Origin: Chloroflexota bacterium
Lineage (GTDB): Bacteria; Chloroflexota; FW602-bin22; JACPRP01
NCBI GenBank assembly: GCA_016210495.1
Contig: JACQUC010000116.1
Coordinates: forward strand, 1 to 35,870
Reading direction: 5' to 3'
DNA: 35,870 nucleotides
Below the pieces are notes generated by a model. The model was not told the DNA's origin, did no database searches, and worked only from the letters and a program-made list of their open reading frames with translations. This document shows, piece after piece, positions 8,998 to 14,699 of this stretch (the stretch's first letter is position 1; the number at the start of each line of letters is the position of its first letter). A program made the position numbers and the translations under genes.

Positions 8998-11768
8998 CAA
9001 CTGACACTTCATTTCAGCGAGGAGATCACGTCCGAAGTGCAAAGTTCGGCATTGGCCGCGTTGAGGTGGATACGGGCTTAACGATCATTGTTCGTTTCCA
9101 ACACGGCATTGAAGAATGCCAAAAACCATCACTTAATAGGGTCTTTACGCCTTTACAAACGCTGGAACTCGATCAATGGCACGCTCCAGTAGAGGTGATC
9201 ACTCGGATTCAAGCCGAGGCGATCCAATCGGTGAATGATACGTGGGGGGTTTTCTCGCGATCGAGAATCGCGCTGCTCCCTCATCAATTATGGGTCTGCC
9301 GCCGAGTTCTGGAAGATTGGCCTATGCGTTGGCTTGTCGCCGATGACGTAGGTCTTGGAAAGACGATAGAGGCAGGATTGATCCTATGGCCCCTACTGTC
9401 AAGGGGAACGGTGAAGCGATTGCTAATCCTCTGCCGAGCTTACCTCGTTGAGCAATGGCAATATCGTCTTAGAACGATGTTTGACATCAGAATGGCGAGA
9501 TATGCGGCGGCATCGGACACGGAAAAAGGAGATTTTTGGAACACTCATAACCAGGTCGTGGCATCCCTGGAAACGATTCGATTGGATCGTGGAGGTCGTC
9601 ACGATCGCCTGTTTGAGAGCGAACCATGGGACCTGCTAATTGTCGACGAGGCACATCATCTAAATGCTGATGAGCAATCGGGCCCCACATTGGGATATGA
9701 GGTGGTGGAACGACTCGAAAATGGAAAACGAGTAAAATCGATACTATTCTTTACCGGGACGCCGCACCGCGGCAAGAACTATGGTTTTATCTCCCTATTA
9801 CGCCTTCTCCGTCCCGACATATTCGATGTACACCAATCGATGACAGAACAACTGCCAAGTCTCCGCAACGTGATGATCCGCAATAACAAACAGAATGTCA
9901 CCGATCTCAAAGGGAACCGGCTATTCGAGCCGCCGCTAGTTTCTTCTGAAACCTACGACTACTCTCCGGCAGAGGCCCACTTCTACGATTTGCTAACCGA
10001 ATTCATTCTAAAGGGCCAGGCCTACGCAACGTCGCTAGATTCGGCCAACCGACGAATGGTAATTCTCATCCTAATAACTATGCAGAAGCTAGCTTCAAGT
10101 TCGGTGGCCGCCGTTCGTCGAGCCTTGAAAGGCCGTCTGTCTCGAATAAGCGCTACCAGAAGCGATCTTGAAAAGTTGCAGACGAAGCTGAACGAAATGC
10201 GCCAAAGCGGTTTCATCGCCAGGTACCAAGACCTGGAAACAGCAGGGGACACCGACGCAATCAGCAAACTGGAGGAGCAGATCCTGGCGTTGACTGCCGC
10301 GGTTCAGCTTATGCAAGATGAAGAGTCATACCTACGTGAATTGATCTTGGCGGCTGAGGCGGTGCGGGAAGAGACCAAGATTGGCAAGATTCTGGACATT
10401 ATCGAGGATCGATTCGCGGGTAGGGAAGTCCTATTGTTTACTGAGTACAAAGCAACTCAGTCACTTATTATGACCACTCTGATTCGCAGGTTCGGTGCCG
10501 GGTGCGTTGGCTTCATCAATGGGGATGGCATTGCCGAGGATGTGATCGACCTGTCTGGCGCTTCCGTGACGATCCGACAGACTCGGGAAGAGGCTTCGGC
10601 AAAGTTCAACTCAGGGGGGTATAGATTTCTTGTTTCAACTGAAGCAGGAGGTGAGGGCATCGACCTGCAGGAAAGGTGCCATTGCCTCATTCATGTTGAT
10701 CTCCCTTGGAACCCGATGCGGTTGCACCAGCGGGTGGGCAGGTTGAATCGTTATGGCCAACAGGCCCGCGTGGAGGTGATCAGTTTGCACAACCCCCACA
10801 CGGTCGAATCGCTCATTTGGGAAAAACTGAACGCTAAGATCAGCAATATTCAGATTGCGCTTAGCCAGGTGATGGATGAGCCAGAGGATTTGCTGCAGCT
10901 GGTGCTTGGCATGGCATCCCCGACGCTTTTCCTTGAGGTATTCGCTGAGGCCTCTAGCATCCCACGCCAACGGCTATCCGATTGGTTCGATCAGAAAACT
11001 GCGCGGTTCGGAGGCCAAGACGTTATTGAGACTGTGAAGAACCTGGTTGGCAATTGCGCGAAGTTCGATTTTCAACAAGTGTCGCCTCATCTCCCGGCGG
11101 TCGACTTACCCGATTTGGCACCTTTCCTAAGAACTATGTTGACTCTGAATGGACGAAAGTTCCGTGAAGATGGAGAAGGCCTCACATTTAAGACCCCCGA
11201 GTCCTGGCTGAACGAACCAGGGGTCCGAACGTTGTACGAGCGAGTCATTTTTGACAGAGAGAATCGGTCGAGCGATGCGGCACAGAGAGTCATCGGTGTT
11301 GGACACAAGATAATGGACCAGGCAGTTGATCAAGCCAAAGTTTTCCCTGTGTGCGCTGCAACAATGCCCGATGGTGCGCTTGAGCGACCGCTCTTGGTCT
11401 TCCGAGTATCGGACCGCGTAACAGGCGAGAGTGGCGTGATCAGATCGATGATACTCGGAATGGAATTGGGAGAAGCTGGGCAACGAAGTCTAGCACTTCT
11501 CCGAGATTGGGAGCTGCTGCAACGACTGAATGGCCTAATTGGAGCACGCGGAATTAGGCGGGCGAAGACTTCCATGCGGCCTGACAACACCGCAGCGGTC
11601 GCTACTGCCATCGAGGAAACACAGCGTGAGGTAGAGAGCAGGCTGGGAGATCTGGACCTACCATTCAAAGTTCCAATGGTTGAGAACCTAGCCGTGATTT
11701 GGCCGACCAAAGGGGGCCCCCGCGAAGGCTCAGCTACTTCAGATGCGGACGAAGATGAAATTGATTGA
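8994..11768 (+). CDS. SNF2/RapA-like DEAH helicase with N-terminal Tudor-like domain
   Basis: This 924-residue protein starts at the ATG inside the ATGA overlap with the giant ATPase gene. Residues about 8-52 (GDHVRSAKFGIGRVEV onward) resemble the Tudor/SH3-like barrel of UvrD/PcrA C-termini and RapA N-termini. Superfamily 2 motifs follow: Walker A DDVGLGKT at 117-124, DEAHH at 218-222, TGTPHRG from 254, STEAGGEGIDLQ in the second RecA lobe and QRVGRLNRYGQ from 579 with the arginine finger. A charged helical stretch, probably a coiled coil, is inserted between the lobes around residues 365-465. All core ATPase motifs are intact. SNF2 proteins translocate on double-stranded DNA and remodel protein-DNA complexes rather than unwinding DNA. 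There is no nuclease or methylase domain. It resembles DrmD-type and RapA-type helicases, but the usual DISARM partners are absent. The helicase call is firm; the defence role is inferred. Confidence 0.88.
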   Translation: MTTDTSFQRGDHVRSAKFGIGRVEVDTGLTIIVRFQHGIEECQKPSLNRVFTPLQTLELDQWHAPVEVITRIQAEAIQSVNDTWGVFSRSRIALLPHQLWVCRRVLEDWPMRWLVADDVGLGKTIEAGLILWPLLSRGTVKRLLILCRAYLVEQWQYRLRTMFDIRMARYAAASDTEKGDFWNTHNQVVASLETIRLDRGGRHDRLFESEPWDLLIVDEAHHLNADEQSGPTLGYEVVERLENGKRVKSILFFTGTPHRGKNYGFISLLRLLRPDIFDVHQSMTEQLPSLRNVMIRNNKQNVTDLKGNRLFEPPLVSSETYDYSPAEAHFYDLLTEFILKGQAYATSLDSANRRMVILILITMQKLASSSVAAVRRALKGRLSRISATRSDLEKLQTKLNEMRQSGFIARYQDLETAGDTDAISKLEEQILALTAAVQLMQDEESYLRELILAAEAVREETKIGKILDIIEDRFAGREVLLFTEYKATQSLIMTTLIRRFGAGCVGFINGDGIAEDVIDLSGASVTIRQTREEASAKFNSGGYRFLVSTEAGGEGIDLQERCHCLIHVDLPWNPMRLHQRVGRLNRYGQQARVEVISLHNPHTVESLIWEKLNAKISNIQIALSQVMDEPEDLLQLVLGMASPTLFLEVFAEASSIPRQRLSDWFDQKTARFGGQDVIETVKNLVGNCAKFDFQQVSPHLPAVDLPDLAPFLRTMLTLNGRKFREDGEGLTFKTPESWLNEPGVRTLYERVIFDRENRSSDAAQRVIGVGHKIMDQAVDQAKVFPVCAATMPDGALERPLLVFRVSDRVTGESGVIRSMILGMELGEAGQRSLALLRDWELLQRLNGLIGARGIRRAKTSMRPDNTAAVATAIEETQREVESRLGDLDLPFKVPMVENLAVIWPTKGGPREGSATSDADEDEID

Positions 11769-12139
11769 TGTGGGGCAGAGAGGACTGCATAGCGACACGC
11801 GCAACACGCGTGCAGAACTGACGGCGACATACCGTCTATCCTGGACACGCTCCTATCGGATGCCACGCTTGGGAGGTACACCCAGGACGTTTCGTAATCG
11901 ATCAGACCACAACGCAACACGCCTCGACCGCCTGGTGACGCCGACGAACCTCGCTCACCATGACCGCGGGTTGCCACGCTTCTTCCAGAATCTGGAGTTT
12001 CCGTTCTGTGCTAATCCGCCGACATTGACATCGTTCCATAGCCTTCCTCCACGCACACATTATGGTATTCCCTTGGAGGGTCGACCCCAACTATCGTATT
12101 CGCCCTTTCGGCCTCGCTTGAAGTGAAGTACCATATTTG
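11769..12139. other. Non-coding right edge of the two-gene operon
   Basis: About 370 bases between the helicase stop and the convergent SDR gene. The only thing that looks protein-like is a transposase-OrfA-like fragment on the minus strand (11902-12090). I see no clear terminator for either gene. Confidence 0.4.
11902..12090 (-). pseudogene. Possible remnant of an IS3/IS66-type transposase OrfA
   Basis: The minus-strand frame encodes about 62 residues. The stretch RRISTERKLQILEEAWQP followed by VSEVRRRH resembles the helix-turn-helix N-terminus of IS3/IS66 OrfA proteins, which usually read like RR.(S)xExKxxIxEE...SVxEVxRRH. After RRRH the similarity stops and the frame ends in a stop 9 codons later. 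No OrfB, terminal inverted repeats or target duplications are visible, so if real this is a decayed fragment. Its position at the 3' edge of the ATPase-helicase operon would fit import of the block by mobile DNA. The similarity is short and judged by eye. Confidence 0.4.
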
Positions 12140-12901
12140 TTATCTCAGCAGCTCTCCGCCGTCCACGACAAACGTCTGCCCTGTAGCGTACCGCGAAGCG
12201 TCGGAAGCCAGGTAGACCATAATTCCCGCTATGTCATCTGGCTCGCCGATGCCGAGGGGCCGACGCTTGGCCTCGTCTTCCGACCCGGGAACAGCCGCGA
12301 ACTTGGACTCTAGAATACGGGTCCGTATTGCGCCGGGCGCCACGGCATTAACCCTGATCCCATATTCGGCCCATTCGATGGCAAGCGACTTCGTGAGCAT
12401 TACGATGGCAGCCTTACTTATGGAATAGCTAGCCAGATGATAGTCGGGTTTGAAAGCGTCCGCGGAGGCCACGTTGATTATCTTGCCGCCACCGTGAGTC
12501 CTCATGACCCTGGCCACCGCCTGGCTGAGGAAGAAAACGCCTTTCAAGTTGAGGTTCATGACGGCATCCCATGCCCTCTCGTCGACATCGATGGCCGGCA
12601 TCGTCAGCCCCATCCCGGCATTATTGACGAGTATGTCGATAGTGCCGAACTCCTTGACCACGACGTCGACGACGCCCTGGAGCTCGTTCATGTGCCCAAC
12701 GTTTGCCGGTATCGCCAGGGACTTCTGACCCAAATTCGTTATCTTGGCCGCGGCCGCTTCGAGCTCGGGCAGTTTGCGGGCGGTGATGGCTACATCGGCG
12801 CCAGCCTGGGCGAAGGCCAACGCGGTCGCCTCGCCAATCCCACGACTGCCACCGGTTACGAGAGCCACCTTTCCCTGGAGAGAAAACCGTGATAGGTCCA
12901 T
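12140..12901 (-). CDS. Short-chain dehydrogenase/reductase (FabG-like SDR)
   Basis: A 253-residue classical SDR, the typical length. TGGSRGIG at residues 16-23 is the Rossmann nucleotide-binding motif, NNAG the structural motif, and a serine in NVASADAF together with YSISK supplies the Ser-Tyr-Lys catalytic residues. The C-terminus (GQTFVVDGGELLR) matches the usual SDR ending. These enzymes oxidise or reduce hydroxy/keto groups with NAD(P)(H) in the cytoplasm. AGGAG lies about 6 bases before the ATG. The gene is alone, convergent with the helicase operon, so the context does not reveal the substrate; a 3-hydroxyacyl-CoA or sugar-acid substrate is possible. It may belong to the same lineage-specific metabolism as the bamA-like gene, but that is a guess. 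Confidence 0.88.
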   Translation of the reverse strand: MDLSRFSLQGKVALVTGGSRGIGEATALAFAQAGADVAITARKLPELEAAAAKITNLGQKSLAIPANVGHMNELQGVVDVVVKEFGTIDILVNNAGMGLTMPAIDVDERAWDAVMNLNLKGVFFLSQAVARVMRTHGGGKIINVASADAFKPDYHLASYSISKAAIVMLTKSLAIEWAEYGIRVNAVAPGAIRTRILESKFAAVPGSEDEAKRRPLGIGEPDDIAGIMVYLASDASRYATGQTFVVDGGELLR

Positions 12902-13046
12902 TCGCTACTCCTGTCGATGAGCGATCTCCATAGCCGTCAGTTATTTGTGGCACTGACGGGCGGCGGGCCTCGGATCGGTGAGCAAGCGCTTGGCCCAAGC
13001 GTGCTCTATCGAGCCTGGCACGGTGACTCAGGAATCGAGAGCCGCG

Positions 13047-13313
13047 TCAATCAAGTTGGTCATCGTCGATTCGGGCGGCCAAATGACCCGAGATGTGCGC
13101 GATTTCGTCGGCATCCAATCCGCAGAACGCAGCCTCCAGACCAGACTCGAAAGTTACTCTGCGCGCTGCCGCCGTGCGACGGCTTTCCACCGCTTCTTTA
13201 ACCAGCAGTGAAAGCATAGAGGCGGGTTTTCGATGTTCCTCCGCCGCGAGGTCTTCCACCTCTTTGTAGAGCTCCCCCGGCATCGTCAGCGTGGTTCGAC
13301 GCACCCTCGGCAT
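13047..13313 (-). CDS. Ribbon-helix-helix (CopG/Arc-type) DNA-binding protein, orphan
   Basis: This 88-residue protein starts with MPRVRRTTLTMPGELYKEVEDLAAEE, the pattern of a beta-strand followed by a helix seen in CopG/MetJ/Arc proteins, which dimerise through the strand and bind operator DNA. Such proteins are commonly antitoxins or plasmid/phage regulators. The C-terminal half (FESGLEAAFCGLDADEI) would be where an antitoxin grips its toxin. No toxin gene lies on either side: the 145 bases downstream have no sensible frame. A GGAG lies about 10 bases before the ATG, and a strong promoter sits upstream (13371-13399). It is either a solitary regulator or an antitoxin that lost its partner. 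Confidence 0.65.
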   Translation of the reverse strand: MPRVRRTTLTMPGELYKEVEDLAAEEHRKPASMLSLLVKEAVESRRTAAARRVTFESGLEAAFCGLDADEIAHISGHLAARIDDDQLD

Positions 13314-13370
13314 TCCCCCAAATCTCCAGATGAAGGTTGACGTGATTAGCGCAAAGAGATGCTATCGGCC

Positions 13371-13399
13371 AGTATAAACCACGAGCTTGCTTTCGTCAA
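13371..13399 (-). promoter_or_regulatory. Sigma-70-type promoter for the ribbon-helix-helix gene
   Basis: On the minus strand TTGACG (13399-13394) and TATACT (13376-13371) are separated by exactly 17 bases, matching 5 of 6 consensus bases at each box. The expected start of transcription is about 50 bases before the ATG at 13313. Confidence 0.6.
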
Positions 13400-13458
13400 A
13401 GAGCCCAGCCAGACTCCCCCCTGTTTGTTAGCGGCCAGTCGGCCCAGGGTGCCTGTAG

Positions 13459-13487
13459 TTGAAAATGGTGTCACTTTTTGATACCAT
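13459..13487 (+). promoter_or_regulatory. hicAB promoter with overlapping operator palindrome
   Basis: TTGAAA (13459-13464) and TACCAT (13482-13487) are 17 bases apart. The spacer and -10 box are covered by an inverted repeat, ATGGTGTCA (13465-13473) and TGATACCAT (13479-13487), with one mismatch around a CTTTT-rich centre. This is the expected site for autorepression by the HicB DNA-binding domain. The predicted transcript start falls at or next to the GTG of hicA at 13494, so the message may be leaderless. Confidence 0.55.
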
Positions 13488-13493
13488 CAATGG

Positions 13494-13748
13494 GTGAACA
13501 AGAAACATCGCAAGACACTGGAAGCTATCTTTGAGGAACCAGTCAGGGCGAATATTGCCTGGCAAGACATTGAAGTATTGTTCGAGGCTTTAGGGGCTGA
13601 GGTTTGGCAAGGGCGTGGCTCCAGAATTCGCGTGGCGCTTCACGATGTCCGTGCCGTGTTTCACCGGCCCCATCCTCGGCCAGAGGCCAATAGGCCTCTT
13701 GTCAGGTCGGTGCGCCGGTTCTTACAAGAAGCGGGAGTAGCTCTATGA
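13494..13748 (+). CDS. hicA: HicA-type mRNA interferase toxin
   Basis: This 84-residue protein begins with GTG at 13494; an in-frame TGA at 13479 with no other start between makes this the only possible start, and no Shine-Dalgarno sequence precedes it. It has the double-stranded-RNA-binding-like HicA fold: an N-terminal helix (HRKTLEAIFEEP), the segment WQGRGSRIRVAL, then VRAVFHRPHPR and a C-terminal RSVRRFLQEAGV helix. This follows the HicA subtype common in non-enteric bacteria. HicA cleaves mRNA in the cytoplasm and is neutralised by HicB, encoded immediately downstream with a 4-base overlap. The toxin-first order is usual for hicAB. Confidence 0.85.
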   Translation: MNKKHRKTLEAIFEEPVRANIAWQDIEVLFEALGAEVWQGRGSRIRVALHDVRAVFHRPHPRPEANRPLVRSVRRFLQEAGVAL

Positions 13749-14071
13749 TGGAGTATAGAGGTTACGTGGCAAAGATTGAGTTCGACGACGAAGCCGACGT
13801 GTTCCATGGCGAAGTAATGAATCTGCGGGACGTGATTACATTCCAGGGCGAATCCGTAGCTCAGCTCAGGCAGGCATTCCAAGAATCGGTTGATGACTAT
13901 CTGGCGTTTTGCGCCGAAAGGGGAGAAGAACCGGAGAAGCCGTATTCAGGCAAGTTCAGCCTTCGTTTGGATCCGGAGCTCCATCGGCGGATTGCGCTGA
14001 AAGCCCGAAGTGCCAACAAGAGCGTGAACACGTGGATAAACGAGGCGCTGGAATCGGCCATAGCATCGTGA
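13745..14071 (+). CDS. hicB: HicB-type antitoxin with C-terminal ribbon-helix-helix
   Basis: This 108-residue protein starts at the ATG in the ATGATG that overlaps the hicA stop; the second ATG (13748) is an equally possible start. Residues about 4-60 (YVAKIEFDDEADVFHGEV, then FQGESVAQLRQAFQESVDDYL) are the partly degraded RNase-H-like HicB fold that binds HicA. Residues about 70-105 (KFSLRLDPELHRRIALKA, then NTWINEAL) form an Arc/ribbon-helix-helix DNA-binding domain. It should neutralise HicA and repress the operon at the palindrome 13465-13487. Both genes look intact. Confidence 0.88.
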   Translation: MMEYRGYVAKIEFDDEADVFHGEVMNLRDVITFQGESVAQLRQAFQESVDDYLAFCAERGEEPEKPYSGKFSLRLDPELHRRIALKARSANKSVNTWINEALESAIAS

Positions 14072-14172
14072 ATGGAGGTTTGCCGGGAGAGATACCTGTG
14101 GAGATTGCCCGCTTAAACGAGTTCTTGTCCACGCCTTATCCCTACGGCTCGCTTCAGAGGCGTGACCAGCGC

Positions 14173-14218
14173 CTGTCAACGGGGGAACAGTGATGTATAC
14201 TTGGCTATGTGATGTACA
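14173..14218 (+). promoter_or_regulatory. Promoter and direct-repeat operator of the broken vapBC locus
   Basis: CTGTCA (14173-14178) and TATACT (14196-14201) are 17 bases apart and form a plausible promoter. GTGATGTATA (14190-14199) is repeated as GTGATGTACA (14209-14218), one mismatch in ten, 19 bases apart, flanking the predicted start. This arrangement fits a ribbon-helix-helix antitoxin operator. A GGAG (14220-14223) follows for the antitoxin gene. Confidence 0.45.
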
Positions 14219-14232
14219 TGGAGTGAAAGCCT

Positions 14233-14489
14233 ATGAGACGCATGCGGCGGACCCAAGTCTACCTCGATCCCGAGCTCAGCTCGGCGCTGGATCGACTCGC
14301 TCGCGAGAGGCGCACCTCCAGGGCGACCTCCTTCGACTCGCTGCACGCCGGTTCCTCCAAGAGGAGCAGGCTGGCCAGGTGGATCCCATTATCGGACTGA
14401 TCGGCCTAGGGAACGCTGGGCCCGGGCGCGTTTCAGAGGAGCACGACAAGGTTCTGGCCGATCATAGGCGGAGCGGTTGGCCGCAGTGA
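14233..14489 (+). pseudogene. VapB-like ribbon-helix-helix antitoxin, frameshifted
   Basis: The ATG at 14233 follows a good GGAG (9-base spacing) and reads MRRMRRTQVYLDPELSSAL, then ARERRTSRA, a clear ribbon-helix-helix start. Near base 14325 the match jumps to another frame, which continues as DLLRLAARRFLQEEQ and ends at 14489. Restoring one G there gives an unbroken 85-residue antitoxin of normal size. The stop overlaps the GTG of the PIN-domain remnant, the usual vapBC layout. This is either a true single-base deletion or a sequencing/assembly error; the truncation of the downstream toxin favours real decay. Confidence 0.7.
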
Positions 14490-14626
14490 GCCGGGCCGTT
14501 TTCGTCGATACCTCCGCCCGGTATGCATTGGCCGACGCCGACACCCAGGCCCCGGCAGCACGGTTGATGCGGCGTCTCCTGGAAGAGCCGCGAACCCTTG
14601 TTTCATGTCCGCCCGAAAGCCGCTAA
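14486..14626 (+). pseudogene. VapC-like PIN-domain toxin, truncated
   Basis: The GTG at 14486 overlaps the antitoxin stop and reads MSRAVFVDTSARYALADADT, then RLMRRLLEEPRTLVS, the typical first third of a PIN-domain RNase including the first catalytic aspartate (in FVDTS). The frame then loses similarity and stops at 14626 after 46 residues; complete VapC proteins have about 130-145. The remaining acidic residues are missing, so it cannot be active. The missing part ends close to a GTAGGGGCG repeat (14677-14699) and the end of the neighbouring gene, suggesting deletion at that junction. Confidence 0.7.
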
Positions 14627-14676
14627 GAGGGTGACTTGCCGGTGGGTCGTCACAGGTTGTGCACGAAGCATACTCC

Positions 14677-14699
14677 GGGGGCGCGACAGACGCCCCTAC
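14677..14699 (-). repeat. GTAGGGGCG-family hairpin repeat at a gene 3' end
   Basis: On the minus strand the element reads GTAGGGGCG, a short loop, then CGCCCC. Its TAG is the stop codon of the propeller-protease gene. Related copies lie at 27459-27528, 30104-30127 and 34798-34944. Confidence 0.55.

Noticed and set aside
8994..11768. Identification as a DISARM system (DrmD)
   Set aside because: The helicase is of the same broad SNF2 type, but drmA, drmB, drmC and a methylase are all absent and the partner is a sacsin-like ATPase.
11743..12126. A 127-residue plus-strand frame after the helicase
   Set aside because: No ribosome-binding site, composition typical of a chance frame, and it overlaps the helicase 3' end out of frame.
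12437..12892. A 151-residue plus-strand frame opposite the SDR gene
   Set aside because: Shadow of the SDR coding frame; it has no family resemblance.
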